64,000 nt of DNA, taken from assembly GCA_933207985.1 (NCBI GenBank), contig OW240916.1, positions 318,434,535 through 318,498,534 of the forward strand, read 5' to 3'. A model generated the notes under the pieces. It was given only the letters and a program-made list of their open reading frames with translations, had not been told where the DNA came from and searched no databases. The DNA comes from Pelobates cultripes. Its lineage: Eukaryota > Chordata > Amphibia > Anura > Pelobatidae. The translations under genes were made by a program, and so were the position numbers. This document shows, in pieces, positions 10,448 to 22,618 of the stretch. Position 1 is the first letter of the stretch. Each line of letters starts with the position of its first letter.

Positions 10448-11185
10448 GGGGAAAAATAAATAAATAAAATAGAAGGACTAGTTCTTGGGACAAAATGAAA
10501 CACCCCCACAGAGAAAGGGTACCACAAAAGTTAGAGAAAGAAGAGACAGCCACCCGCACCAGGCTTGTTCACCCACATGTACATAGTTTTAGTTTTATGG
10601 ACACGAACACAGGTGCACCTCTATGCATGACCACAACCACAAGGAAAGAAAGGAGGGATCACAAAAGTTAAACAATTGACAATAGAGAAAGGTCACCGAG
10701 AGACCTTGGAATCGTTACATCCCAGCGATAATAGGAAAAAAAGAAAACAGGTCAAATAGGTGACACTGGTTATTAATACAACTAGGAAATAAAACAAGTA
10801 AACAGATCGTGTCTGCTCCCCTCATACCTCTCCCCTAATTCTCAATTTCTTTGTGTACCCCTCCATCCCCCCCCCCTTCCCTCCTCCCCTACACACGAAA
10901 GGTCGTTCACCAAAAAGGCCTAAATACGCCTAAAGTGTATAACATAAGTAATGACAAGTTGAACTCAAACAAAGTGTGGCTGTTGTTCCCCTCCTTACCC
11001 TCTCTCTTCTGTATCCCAAAAAAATTAAAAAAAATAACATGAACCAAAGATGTGACAAATGCATTTATTGTATTGTTGAGAAGTCTTTGATAATGTACCA
11101 ACAGCTTCTCCCCTCCCCCTTTTTTCCTTCTGTATCCCAAAAACAAATAAAAATTGTCAAATTGAAAAAACAAAATAAATAAATA
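10448..11185 (+). mobile_element. L1-like element 3' untranslated region and A-rich tail
   Basis: Downstream of the ORF2 stop the strand is A-rich and noncoding. Two similar tail-like pieces (about 10985-11045 and 11100-11170) both read CTCCCCTCC...TTCTGTATCCCAAAAA, followed by A/T-rich AAATAA runs. The second ends in (AAAT)n at about 11175-11188, which I take as the 3' end. The doubling suggests a tandem or re-inserted tail. Confidence 0.6.
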
Positions 11186-11189
11186 AAAG

Positions 11190-11660
11190 TTAATCCTCAG
11201 GGGTTAAAAATTATTAGATCACAGTATAATACTGTGATCTGTATTTTGATAGCTGTAGGCAGTGATCGACTGGCAGGGAAGGGGTTAATTTTTATTTGGC
11301 CTTGGTAAAGGGGGGTGTTTTTTTTTTTTTTACTTAAACGTTCTTAAAACTTTTTTTAACTTAATTTTTAACTTTTTAAAGCTTATTTTAAAACTTTTTT
11401 AATGTTAACCCCTAGTTAGCCTAACACCAAATCCCCCAATTCCCCACTAACTTCCCCCCACCCCAGCAAGCTAAATATATAATTGTAAAATATTTAAATT
11501 AATTAATAACATAAATTTAACTCCTGAGGGTTAAAAAAAAAAGAATTAACCCTCAGATGACAGTAAATTGTAATCCCTGCCAATTGATCACTGTAGTCAG
11601 TGATCAATTTTTCAGGGAAGGGGTTAATTTTAATTTAACTTTATTTTTTTTTAATTTTTA
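11190..11660. repeat. Two related units, each a perfect palindrome plus GGGAAGGGGTTAATTTT
   Basis: At 11216-11240 there is a perfect palindrome with 12-bp arms (AGATCACAGTAT) and a 1-bp centre. At 11582-11609 there is another with 12-bp arms (AATTGATCACTG) and a 4-bp centre. Each is followed about 35 bp later or sooner by CAGGGAAGGGGTTAATTTT and a T-rich stretch, and preceded by CCTCAGGGGTTAAAAA or its like. The two units are about 340 bp apart. They look like two diverged copies of a short palindromic nonautonomous element; I do not recognise the family. Confidence 0.5.
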
Positions 11661-11684
11661 TTTTTTATAGAACCTGACACACAC

Positions 11685-12815
11685 ACACTGATCAGATACA
11701 ACATTAAAGCCACTGACAGGTGAAATGAATAACATTGATTATATTACAATGGGGTGGGATATATTAGGCAGCAAGTGAACAGTCCGTTCTTGAATGTCAG
11801 GTGTTGGAAGCAAGAAAAATGGCCAAACAAATCTATCTGAGTGACTTTGACAAGAGTCAAACAGTGATGGCTAGACAACTGGGTCAGAGCATCTCCAAAA
11901 CGGCATGTCTTGTGGGGTGTTCCGAGTATGCAGATTGTAGTACCAAAAGTTGTGCCAGGAAGGACAACCGGTATACAAGTGTCAGGGTCATGAGCGCATG
12001 TGGGGAGCAAAAGCTAGCCTGTCTGGTCCAATCACACAAAAGAGCTACTGTAGCTCAAATTCCTGAAAAATGAAATGCTGTACCTGATAGAAAGGTGTCA
12101 TAACACACAGTGCATCACAGTTTGCTTCGTATGGAACTGTATGACCACAGACCGGTCAGAGTGCCCATGAAGACCCCTTCCCACCACTACAAGCACCTTT
12201 AATGGGAACTTGAGCATCAGACCACGGAGCAATGAAAGAAGGTTGTCTGGTCTGATGAATCACATTTTCTTTTAGAACCAGTGGATGGCTGGGTGCATCA
12301 TTTACCAGGGGAAGAGATGGCAGCAGGATAAACTATCAGAAGAAGGCAGGCCAGTGGAAGCAGCGTTTTGCTCTGGGAAATGTTCTGCTGGTAAATCTTG
12401 GGTCTTGGCATTCATGTGGATGTTACTTTGACACATATTACCTGCATAGGGATTGTTGCAGACCATGTACATCCCTTCATGGCAGTGGTGTTCCCTGATA
12501 GCAGTGGCCTCTTTCAGCAGAATAATGTACCCTGCTACACTGCAAAATTTGTTCAGAAATGGCTTGAGGAACATGACAAAGGGTTCGATGTCCAAATTCC
12601 AGAGATCTCAATCCAATTGAGCATCTGTGGGATGTGCTGAAACAACAAATCTGATCCATGGAGGCCCCATCTCTCAACTTCTAGGACTTGAAGGATCTGC
12701 TGCTAATGTCTTGGTGCCAGATACCACAGGACATGTTCAGAGGCCTTGTGGAGTCCACGCCTCCATGTGTCAGAGCTGTTGTGGCAGCATGAGGGGGACC
12801 TACACAATACTTGTG
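11685..12815 (+). mobile_element. Tc1/mariner element, 3' terminal repeat missing
   Basis: The left end ACACTGATCAGATACAAC followed by ATTAAAGCCACTGACAGGTG fits a widespread vertebrate Tc1/mariner family. The interior encodes a transposase relic: a helix-turn-helix start ([20 protein letters not shown] at about 11836-11895), a SDESHF-type block (about 12253) and a terminal region with NPIEHLWDVL readable at about 12613-12640. The middle catalytic Asp is Asn (QQNNVP at about 12520), and stops and frameshifts are frequent. It stops after GGGGGACCTACACAATA; the expected inverted copy of the left end is absent. The recalled spacing in the family fits a DD36E-type Tc1 clade, but this copy is too damaged to measure. 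Confidence 0.8.
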
Positions 12816-12999
12816 AAAACAGAATTTGTGAGAGCACAGGCTAAAACACTGTGGTTTGCATGTTGTTAAGTCCCAGCTCAGATCAGAAACAAATTTTAGC
12901 TTGTTCCTTTACAGTGGGAAGCTGTGCCATGTGTCAGACCGATCCCATCCACAAGAGGAATAAAGGTCTCTTCTATGGTATCAATTCAGCAAAACAAAT

Positions 13000-13099
13000 N
13001 NNNNNNNNNNNNNNNNNNNNNNNNNNNNNNNNNNNNNNNNNNNNNNNNNNNNNNNNNNNNNNNNNNNNNNNNNNNNNNNNNNNNNNNNNNNNNNNNNNN
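13000..13099. other. Assembly gap (100 N)
   Basis: Exactly 100 unknown bases, a conventional length for a scaffold gap of unknown size. The sequence on the two sides need not be adjacent in the genome. Confidence 0.99.
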
Positions 13100-15306
13100 G
13101 ATCATTTCTGCCTCTTTTGGCCTTGTCAGAAGTGAGAAAAAAAACAGAGTCCGTCCAAAGCCAATTGTTCGGGCGGGCATCAGAGAGTTGAAGAACCAAA
13201 AGACAGGCCAAAAGTCAGGGATCGAGGAGTCCAATATAACAGGAGGGAAGTCAGGAATTGGACACTGGAACAGAGCAGGGCAGCAAATAGAGCAGGAACA
13301 GAATGCAGGTTGTTAGGACAGGGAGCTACAGAATAACTGAGCACTGAGTTAGGGGTGCTCTGCAGTTTACAGGCCATCCAGGAGCCACATCCCCAAAGTC
13401 TAAGTGAAAGGTGGGGCCATCCCAGGTCTTGTTGTGATCACAGAGAATATTGGTGTCATTTCCACACACAGCTAAGGGAATCTGTGTCCTGACTCCAAGG
13501 TTAAGCATCAAAATTGAGGCCATGCCTAGAAATTGCTCCATACACGATGTGACTTCTGGGTTATTTGTCAATAATGTTGATCTGACCTGGTACCTTCCCC
13601 AGGTGAAGGGGACGATGCTGATCATGTCATGAACCACAAGGATGCCAAGATGTAGGATTTAGGTAAAGTGAACAAGGGGCCCACATTGGAACTACCATTC
13701 AAAATAAAATAAGATATCCTCTGTGCTAAATGATTTTTTACATACATGTATAACAACTAACATGGTTTATTTTTTATGTTTATAACGTGAAACAAAACAG
13801 TTATATCTGTCCTACTTTGCTGCAATGTTTAAAGGAGAGGTTCCGCACTATGGAATGAAGGCATTAGGTTTGTATACTAGGAAATAGATTCCTACATTTG
13901 CAAGATGTTGCTGATTCACAGAGATTGATTCATTGGTGTGAAGAAGGGCGCAGTCATACAACTGTTTGCCCTGGGCATCCAAAGAATGTCTGCTGACTTG
14001 GGTAAGGACAAACTGAATGTATTCACTAAACTGAGATGAGTTTAAAATCAGATAACTTGGAGATTGTTTCCAGTTTAGACATTTTGGGTTCACGTGTATC
14101 CATTTCTTCTCAATCTCTCCATAATTCCAGTATTATTATATAACCAAAAAAATAAATCAAATGGTCCAAAACGGCACAATCATATATTCTAACTATTTCT
14201 TTATGAGATAATAAAGCACTCTGAATTCCAGGCCAAAACTTATTCTTGAAGGAGCACTTTAGGGATCATAACGCCTAGATCTCAGTGTAGTGCTTATGGT
14301 GTAAAGAGTATGTGAAGTCGATGGTGTCTTATCAAACCATTTAGTATCAGCATTCGGCAGCAATAGATTGTCTCTATTATTACCATCACTACTGCACCCG
14401 GGGTACATGGCAAGCGAGTCGGTGCTGCCACCAGCGTATTGATTAATATTCATCTCGCTTAGTTACAAAAACAAGACAAACAGTTTGTTCAATGAGCGCA
14501 TTAAAAACAAATAGCAAAATTTAGAAAACAAAAGTCCAAATTGGAAAAAAAAGCCACAATCACAATTTGACTATTTGATATTTAGTGAATAAACCCTTTA
14601 AATGTCTTTTAGTGTTGAGGAAAATAGTATCCACTTTTACAGAACTGTATGTATATTATGTTCCTGTTATCCTGTGTATTATTTTGCACTTTTCGATATG
14701 GTGTGGGGTCTCTAATCTCAGGGCAGCACTGGGACATACTCTATATGTCTTGTTCTGGACAGAATTAGTGGGACTTACTCTCCTGGACGGTATTTAATGA
14801 TATTTCTATAGTAAACTGAAACAGGGCATTTTATGTCTCCCAGCTCCTTTCAGTCCTTTTTATGTAAGTGCTGCGCTGGGATCCACACGTCGTATACACA
14901 TATCGCAGATAGGGAAATCGGTTGCACGGTTAAGTTCCTTTTGTTGGGGACATTGTCACCAGTGACTGTTGAGTTTTGTCTTATAATGGAACGACAGAGT
15001 TTTATCTATCCTGCTTCCCTGGGGAACTTGGCAGAGCCCCTGCCTTGCTCTACAAGTGCACTACAGGGAGAAAATAACAGCAGAGCCCCGTCCTTAAAGC
15101 AGACAGGGCTGGGGAGGAGCTGTGTCTCACAGTGTGAGGGGGCTGGGGTCATTTTATGAAAGGTGTGACACGCCTCCGACTGGGGACATCAAGAAGTGAC
15201 TTGTCACAATGTATAATGTCCCAACCTGCTGCTCTGGGGCTGAGTAGACTCAAGCTGTGCTGACAGCATGTACCTTGGCTCTCTATAGGTATAACTGTAC
15301 ATAAGC
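13100..15306. other. No supported gene
   Basis: The sequence at 13831 (TTTAAAGGAGAGGTTCCGCAC) and that near 14247 (AAGGAGCACTTTAGGGATCATA) resemble termini of the TTAA MITEs found later in the window, but I could not pair them. A minus-strand frame at 13848-14093 looks protein-like but matches no family I know. From about 14830 to 15345 the sequence becomes richer in G+C. Nothing else is recognisable. Confidence 0.4.
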
Positions 15307-15345
15307 ATGAGCCTCCAGGAAAGCTGTGACCAGGGGCCGGAGGAG
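15307..15345 (+). other. Weak candidate first coding exon (ATG to GTAGGC donor)
   Basis: In a locally G+C-richer stretch, an ATG with A at -3 opens 13 codons and ends with GAG followed by GTAGGC, a possible splice donor. No downstream exon or homology supports it, so this is only a pattern worth testing. Confidence 0.12.
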
Positions 15346-15357
15346 GTAGGCAAAGCC

Positions 15358-15358
<1 letters not shown>

Positions 15359-15393
<35 letters not shown>

Positions 15394-15394
15394 C
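15359..15394. repeat. (TTA)n microsatellite
   Basis: About 12 uninterrupted TTA units. A second run of the same trinucleotide lies at 16037-16067. Confidence 0.95.
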
Positions 15395-15918
15395 ATGTTT
15401 TTGTTTTTAGTATTTTGTTCTTCATTAACAGTCCGCCTGATGCTGTAAAGTGACATGGGATAGATACACGTTGTCTCTGTAGCCTTAGAGGGAGATGATG
15501 GATTAACCCTACGATAGCATGAGGGAGATACAGAGTTGCCTGTGTTGAGTGTCTCTCTGGCAGCCGTAGTGTTAATGTTAGCCCATGTGTTTTAACAGTG
15601 TGTGGATACATTCCTGAAATCTCATGCTTTCTTGAGCAAACAGTTGAGACAGTCACAGTGCCAGGTTAGCTCAAGCGTTAGCTCTGCAGGATTAGGCTGG
15701 GGACTCACTGTGTCATCAGCTACTGTAATAGTTAAATGTTTATTTTATTTTTACTTTTTTACTTTACACTTTATTTATTTTCCGTTTCCTCTTTTTTTCC
15801 CATGTGAACGATATAACATATACACTAACAGTATTATAAATTTACACAATTTCTATGACTTTTTTGACTCTCCTTTTCCCTGTTCATTCCGTCCTCTCTT
15901 AAACTGTCCATGTTTGTT

Positions 15919-15996
15919 TAACCCCTTAAGGACCAAACTTCTGGAATAAAAGGGAATAATGACATGTCACGCATGTCATGTGTCCTTACGGGGTTA
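15919..15996 (+). repeat. Short palindromic dispersed repeat (TTAACCCCTTAAGGACC family), copy 1
   Basis: A ~78-bp unit begins TTAACCCCTTAAGGACC and ends GTCCTTACGGGGTTAA, so its ends are inverted repeats. The centre has a CATGTCA...GCATGTCATG palindrome. Two more copies occur in the opposite orientation at 26823-26902 and 37130-37207. It is a tiny nonautonomous inverted-repeat element. Confidence 0.8.
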
Positions 15997-16038
15997 AACA
16001 GTTTCCCTTTCTACCAACTTACTGTCCTAAACAGGCAA

Positions 16039-16069
<31 letters not shown>

Positions 16070-18214
16070 TCTGATTTTATTCTTTGCAATAAATGTTTCA
16101 GCCACACACTTTGTAACCCATTTAATTATTGGAGAAATTAGTGCAATCTTAAGTCATTATATACTTTGTAATTGTCACTACAGAGATTTTTGCAGAATCC
16201 CATAACCAGCTATAAGTTAACTAGGGGTTGTAGTTTTATTTTTTTGAAAATTGCACAGCACGCCGAGCTTTCGGGGCACTTCCAGGGCATGCCATGCAAA
16301 TTAAATGAACTATATAGACACATGTACATATAGCTACTTGCAACAGTATGCAAGGAATGCTTAAGAGCACATGACCTCTCACATAGAGGATCATGGGCAA
16401 TATCAGCCTGAATATGAAAGTGCCATAAAGATAAGTGTGTTTTGACTTACCTCATCAGCAATATTCGTTAACTATTTTTACATTTTTAGAATTTTTTATT
16501 GCACAAAAAATTATTTCCATGTGTATAAAACTAAGCCTGTATTCTTTGTACATCTGCACGTAAACAATTTCTGGTGGTAAATTGAAGGTAGATTTTATGA
16601 AAAACAAATTATTCCCAAATTACTATTCTACAGCACCAATATTAGAAATAAAGGTACAGGTACAGAGCTGAATTTGTTTGGCACACTCATGTCAGTAGAT
16701 ATGCACAAATTAAGAAAGAGCCAGAATGGATGCTTTGAAAGCAGCTGAAGTATACCGAACCCCCACGGTTTTCAGTGAGTTGGTACTTGTTGTCTGTCCC
16801 CAATATTGCTTAGTCAGTAAAAATGTCATAATTCGAAGTGTTAATGACAAATATATGAAAGAGATGCACAGGTATGTGACCGCGAAATTACAATGTATAA
16901 ATAAATTAGATAACAGCAGAGCCGTAATACATAATAATACTTTTATAATAAATATTGGCTTAGTAAACAATGAGTTGGATGGACATTAGATATAGCTGGT
17001 AGTTGGTGAATTACAGAGTTCCAGTTTGAGTGGAACAAAATTTAAATGGGTAATTGTCATCCTACTCAAAGTGTTGTTGTGAGTCAACAATATTTCTGAA
17101 GATTGGTTGGGATGTGTTTACCCCCCACACCTCTCGCCCGAATTATGGTGCAGTTAAGGGTTCAGTTCTCTAGAAGGTGGTCCTTAGGTTATGCCTTAAG
17201 TATGCTAGCAGATAGGGAACAATGGATGACTATTTTGAAAACATTGTTTGGTTTATATGTTCTATGCAAGGTTGTCTCTGAACAGTCATAGTAAAATAAG
17301 TTCTTAAGTTAATTAAAAACTTGGGTATGTATAAATCCAATGTGTGAAAATGGACTTACGCCCAACTGCTGCTAGGAATTGAAGTAGCGTTTTCATGACA
17401 GACGTAGGGTACCATCTTACCTAACTAAAAAGTTTAGTCAATAGATTGGCTGGGTCAGTCTTGCCCACTGAGTAACCAAAATGTTTCCTAATGAGCCACC
17501 ACAGCTTGTGCTGGTTAGAAAAATCCGAGATCTCCCTTTTCTTACCGAAATTATTGTTCTGGCGTCACAAGTCTGCGACACCAACACAATGTGAGCACTC
17601 GCCTTTCATCTGCTTACTCAGTGACGTAGCATCATGGGTGATGGAGCTTAATGGGTCGCTCTGTGGACTTGATGCACAGAGATTTTGATCAGCTCTGTCG
17701 CACACTGGGATGTGAAGTAATTAGTAAAGAGTGGGTAATAATGGAACTGTCCATCTGTGCAACAAGTGTAGAGAGAGATCCCAGCTCCATACTGGTCTCC
17801 AAGGATGAGGCTCCATTCCAGCTCTCCCCAACAATGGCAGAAAAAGGAGTCTGAGTGGATAGCATTGTAAAAATATTAATAATAATCATATCGCTCTCCC
17901 AAGTCCTCTATATTACTTATCGTCTTCGCCTCTCTTATTCTTTTCAGTCCCATATATTAGGACCCTCCCTAGGCTCCTATACTACTTAATCCTTCTCCAC
18001 TCTTATTATTCTTACCAGTATTTACCTTATTACACTCACTATTGCCCTCTCTTAGTGCCCATCTTTGCCAGTCTTTATTTTTAGTTGCACCCTCTTCAGT
18101 CTTCTACAGTAATACAACCCAGGATTGCAATTTATTGCTGTTGCTATATTCACAGTCTCCGTTTGTTTTTTTCAACGTTATGATGTTTGCTGTCTCTGTG
18201 GTTGTCTCTTTTGT
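15997..18214. other. No supported gene
   Basis: AT-rich sequence with one (TTA)n run at 16037-16067. Open frames such as 16726-16989 are short and unlike any known protein. I see no RNA gene or element end. Confidence 0.4.
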
Positions 18215-18399
18215 GACATTCAATGCCCCTGTGTTTATCACTGTTGTGGTCTTTTCTATCTCTATGTGTGTCGCTGAAGTGGTGTTCACTGTCTTTATTT
18301 TTTCACTCTTGTGGTATTCTCTGTCGCTGTTTTTGTTATTATGATGTTTGCTCTCTCTGTTTGTCATTGTTAGGTGTCACTGTTTCTGTTGCTGTTGTC

Positions 18400-18905
18400 A
18401 CACTTTCTATATCTGTTTTTGTTATTGTTGTGTTGCTCGCTGTCTTTGTTTTTGTTATTGTTGTGCTATTCACGGTCTCTGTTTTTGTTATTGTTGTGCT
18501 ATTCGCTGGCTGTGTTTTTGCTGTTGTTCACTGTCTCTGTTTTTGTTATTGTTGTGCTATTCGCTGTCTCTGTTTTTTTATTGTTGTTCGCTGTCTCTGT
18601 TTTTGTTATTGTTGTGCTATTCGCTGTCTCTGTTTTTTTATTGTTGTTCGCTGTCTCTGTTTTTGTTATTGTTGTGCTATTGACTTTTTCTGTTTTTGTT
18701 ATTGATGTGCTATTCGCTGTCTCTGTTTTTGTTATTGTGTTGTTTGCGGTCTCTGTTTTTGTAATTGTTGTGCTATTCATTGTCTCTGTTTTTGTTATTA
18801 TTTTTCGCTGTCTGTTTTTGTTATTGTTGTGCTGTTTGCTGTCTCTGTTTTTGTTATTGTTGTGCAATTCGCTGTCTGTTTTTGTTTTTGTTTTTGTGTG
18901 TTGTT
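18400..18905. repeat. T-rich minisatellite, GCTGTCTCTGTTTTTGTTATTGTTGT units
   Basis: Irregular ~40-bp units built on CTGTCTCTGTTTTTGTTATT and GTTGTGCTATTCG. One 60-bp dimer is repeated exactly at 18541-18600 and 18601-18660. Open frames here exist on both strands and in several phases only because the unit lacks stops. The same array appears at 23795-24300 in the second copy of the duplication. Confidence 0.9.
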
Positions 18906-19942
18906 CGCTTTCTTTCTCTGTTTGTTGCTGTGAAAGCATTTTTTGCCTCAGTTTTTTATTGCTCTTGTGGGACAGATTGTATGAAATAGGAACCAGGGAC
19001 ATTATCAATGTAAAGGGCACCAATCAAATTGCGCCAATCAGCGCTCAGGGAGGAGAGGGGTTTCGCCACCCAATCAGGAGAAAGGGAGAAAGCCCGTATG
19101 AATGGGCGCTCCTTCTCTGATTGGTTGCCTGCGCCCCGCAGCCCCCGCAGCGCTCACTCATGCTGATCCATCAGGAAAATGGAGCAAACCAAGTTTGAAT
19201 GTCAAAAGGTATATAGATAGGACTATATGTTATATTAAAGAGCCCCTTCCTCGTTCTGATATTCACTGCTTGCATGGCTCAACTGTTCTTTAAGCCTGCC
19301 TGTGAAACGGGCAATCGTTGGGTATTAGTATTCCCAGTATACAACTATGCGGTCACTCTATAGATGTGATAATGGCCAGGGTGTTGTGATAAATGACTCA
19401 GGGTTAAAGCGTAGTGAATTTCACACAAGCGTCAAAGCTGTTGTCAAGTTCGAAGAGCAAAAACGGAGGAGTCAAAGCAACATCCTCGCTAATGGAAGAG
19501 ACGGATATGTTTGGTTTTAACAATAAATTAAGAGATAGGGGATACAATCAGATTTATTCAAAAACTGTAAGTCTTTAATAGAATCGAATAAATTTAAGTT
19601 TTCTGGAGTATCAAGATTGAAAATAAATTGTGGTCATTTGAGAAATAATTAAAGTATATTATTTTATATATTGGTGTGCATCCTATGTGAATAGATGATA
19701 AATTATCAAACCCATTCTGAGTACTCTCCAACTGTCAAGGATAGCAAGAGTCTGTTAATATCTCTGTTAAGACTGATACTTTATGACAGAGTTGGAAACA
19801 TACGTGGAAATAATTATGATACTCCACTAACAATGTTTTTAAATCACTGTTTAGTAGACAAACACCAATGAAAACATTGATGTATTTAATTATGCATGTT
19901 GTCATTGGGGAATATCAAAAAACAGGTTCCAGAAGCTGCAGA

Positions 19943-20285
19943 TCTCTAGTCTGCAGTCTTTACAATCCCTCCCTCTCTAACCCCGCCCAGAATTTCTGTA
20001 ACTGTCCAATCACAGACTTCCTAATAAAGCTCAATGAGAAGTCTTTACAAGGCAGGTGTTCTGGGCAATTGTTGCCTCTGGAGTTTAGCTTCACTGAGCT
20101 AAATAAACCAGGAGTAACAAGACCAGAGGGGTGTAATAAGGTCCATTTAAAAAAATAGCCAATTTCTATTGAAATGTAAGCTTTTTGTAAAATGAGAAAA
20201 AAAGAGGACACACATCACACATAAAGCACTTGAGCAATTTGATGTGCATTAGGGTCTGGAGTGTAGTGTACCTTTGATATCCTTA
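19943..20285 (+). repeat. Dispersed repeat shared with 30300-30765
   Basis: The stretch with CTGCAGTCTTTACAATCCC, CCCAGAATTTCTG, TGTCCAATCACAGACTTCC and CAAGGCAGGTGTTCTGGG matches 30313-30425 in order and spacing. Both are followed at a similar distance by TTTCTA(T/C)TGAAAT and CACACATAAAGCA blocks. It is a diverged nonautonomous element. The copy at 25338-25680 belongs to the 3010-bp duplication. Confidence 0.65.
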
Positions 20286-21268
20286 AGATGGTACAGGGCA
20301 TTCACATTTTGTGCATTAAATAGTTTATGTCTATACTATTTTGAGCTGTAAATAAGAGCCTGCTATAATTCTGATTATATGCTGAGATAAATGGTAGATT
20401 TTCATAAATACTTTAAATTATTTCTTTAATCTTGATCTTGTTAATTACATTATAGTTAGGGAGCCATAAATACTTTAATGGCTTTGTAATTATTTAAAGG
20501 TATAAATTGTATTTGTACTGTCTGAAAATAAAAAAAAAATAAAAAATGGTTTAAACAAAAGATAGAAACATTTGTTTAAGTTTGTTAGAAAGTAAAATTT
20601 TCTATTATTGTGTTGCTTTCTTACCAAATACGTTTGAAATGTCAAAGGTTTCTCGTGTAAAATCATTTGTTCTCAAAAATATGAAATCCGCTAATTTACC
20701 CATTCGGCCAAGTAATGAACTTAAAAATGGCATAACAGTATAATGAACTATTCACACAATTATATAAAAACACATACAGTTCCCCTTATTCTCTAGGTAT
20801 ACTACTTATCAGTGTAGTATCCTTCTAATACTATCGTTAGATAAAAAACTAAGTTTGGTATATATTGAAAAATACTAAAATTGTGGTAAATGTGTGTGTT
20901 TTTATATATATTGTATATAATAGGTCGTTAGGTTTCCTATTTTCTGTACCCTTTTCTCATCTTTATATACTTTTAATTTTTGTTTTTATTCAATTTGGCG
21001 CTCCCCTAAAACTAATTGTATTAATCACACAATTAGCTAAAATATTCAATGCACAATTCTTACATTAATTCATTCTTTTAAATTCATTAAGCTGGTATCA
21101 TTATTTTGGGATTACCATAATTAAGGGCTCCACTACCAAATCAGGTAGCTGTTGTGTTTGGTAGATAGATTTCTAATTTGCTCCCATAAATATGGCAATC
21201 CCACATAAGAGTACCAAATTATGTGAGAAAGGAGTTCAAACTTTTCCCTCCAGATTAGAGGCAGTGCA

Positions 21269-22073
21269 CTACAACAGTGAGCTGATAATAGTGACCTTTA
21301 TTTTGTTTATTGTCTCCTCTGGAAGGAAATTCTTCATTTGAATAGAGTCTAAAATGAGACCCAGAAAAAGGATAGAACGAGATGGGGTTAATGCGGACTG
21401 GTCCTTGTTTATAATCCAACCATGTTTTTGGAAGGTGATGGTAGCCTTCCTGATGTCTTTTAAGAGTTGTAGCTCTGAAGACACTAGGAGTAACCAGTCA
21501 TCCAGGTACGGTATGATGTGAAGACCTTTTTTCCGCAATTCTGATGTTATAACCACGAGTAACTTGGAAAAGAGTCTTGGAGCTGAAGGCTAAAGTCAAG
21601 GCCCTGAAATGGAAATGCAGAAGCTGATCCTGATCTTGTATGGCAAATCTTAAAAACCTTCTGCCGTTTGCTGCTATGGGTATGTGCAGATAGGCATCTT
21701 GCATATAGATGGAACATAGCCATGAACCCGGTCGAATTATGTGATGCAGAGAAGAGGTTTTCCATGCGAAATATTTTATGTAGCATGAACCGGTTTATGA
21801 AATTTAAATCTAGAATTGGATAAAAAGTACCATCTGGCTATTTATCAAAAATATTCTTGAATAAGGACCTTTGAATTCTTCTCCTTTTGGTAAAATTTCT
21901 ATCACATTTTTTCTGCCATAAGACCTCTTGGAGAAGAACGGAAGCAATATCTGGGGAATGTATTGTTGAACAAAGGAGGAAATTTGAGAAGTTGTATACT
22001 GTAACCTCTTTAAACCCCTGACCAGACCCAACTGTCTGCTGCCATACTGCTTTGAATAACAGAAGTCTGCCAT
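21269..22073 (-). pseudogene. DIRS-type reverse transcriptase relic
   Basis: On the minus strand: GPYSRIFLIN (fingers), then MQDAYLHIPI with a catalytic Asp (about 21700), RRFLRFAI, FHFRAL, and after a frame change HIIPYLDDWLLL. The YLDD at 21497-21508 is the catalytic pair in the form typical of DIRS elements. The C-terminal FLGLILDS and FLPEETINKI follow. At least three frame changes make it inactive. It ends at the junction near 21225 before RNase H would start. Confidence 0.82.
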
Positions 22074-22087
22074 CTACTGGAATGGAG

Positions 22088-22600
22088 TCATAATCTTTTT
22101 TTTTTCCCTAGAAAGATCCTCTTTCCCTTATCCTGAAAGGAAAATGGCCTTTGATTCTTCTTATAGGAGAACCTATGAAAGGAACCTTTGTAAGAACATC
22201 TGTTTTTGTTGAAGAATGTACCTTGTTCATAGGGGAAATCACACAATGAATTTTTAGAAGCATTGTCAGCTGACCAACTTCTGAGCCATCCTGCACACCT
22301 GGTGACATTAGAGAGCCCCATCATTTGTGCTTAAAATGTCCCTGCTTCTGATGAAGAGTCAGCCAAAAATTTCCCAGCCATCTTCACGTACCTCAAAAGT
22401 AAAAAAAAAAACCCCAAAAAACAGGATCTCTGGATTCACCCATATAAACGTTCTCCAAAGTATCCAGCCAACATCTTTGAGCTTTGGCTACTTGAACAAC
22501 CTGAAATGAGAGCCTTACTCTGGGCTACTGCAGTGGAATAAAGCTTCTTTAAGTTAGATTCTGCTCGTTTGTCTATCGAATCCTGGAGCCCACTGGAATC
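22088..22600 (-). pseudogene. DIRS-type gag, C-terminal part
   Basis: Minus-strand translation gives CAGWLRSWSADNASKNSLCD followed by FPYEQGTFF, the pattern seen near the gag C-terminus of vertebrate DIRS1-like elements (alternating W, SAD, ASK, LCDIPFEG). Upstream in the same strand, FDRQTSRI and ALFHC pieces fit the middle of that gag. Frames are broken several times. A low-complexity lysine-rich stretch follows, as in relatives. Confidence 0.6.
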
Positions 22601-22618
22601 CCCAATAGGCAGCTATGC

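Larger units (their letters stand above)
18215..21224. repeat. 3010-bp direct duplication, copy 1
   Basis: Every landmark in this stretch recurs 5395 bp downstream at 23610-26619, and the offset is the same at both ends, so there is no net insertion or deletion. The long open frames inside both copies translate identically. Copy 1 continues at 21225 into a DIRS-like fragment, whereas copy 2 continues into unrelated inverted repeats. Contents: a T-rich minisatellite (about 18400-18905), a MITE-like segment (about 19943-20280) and otherwise unremarkable AT-rich DNA. Confidence 0.95.

Noticed and set aside
13848..14093. 81-codon minus-strand frame that looks protein-like
   Set aside because: No family recognised, no splice sites or partner exons seen, and its end lies at a MITE-like terminus. 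It could be chance in AT-rich DNA.
18374..19120. 248-codon hydrophobic open frame (and its exact twin at 23769-24515), plus a 174-codon minus frame
   Set aside because: The frames cross a T-rich minisatellite that is open in several phases on both strands. The peptide is only repeat translation.
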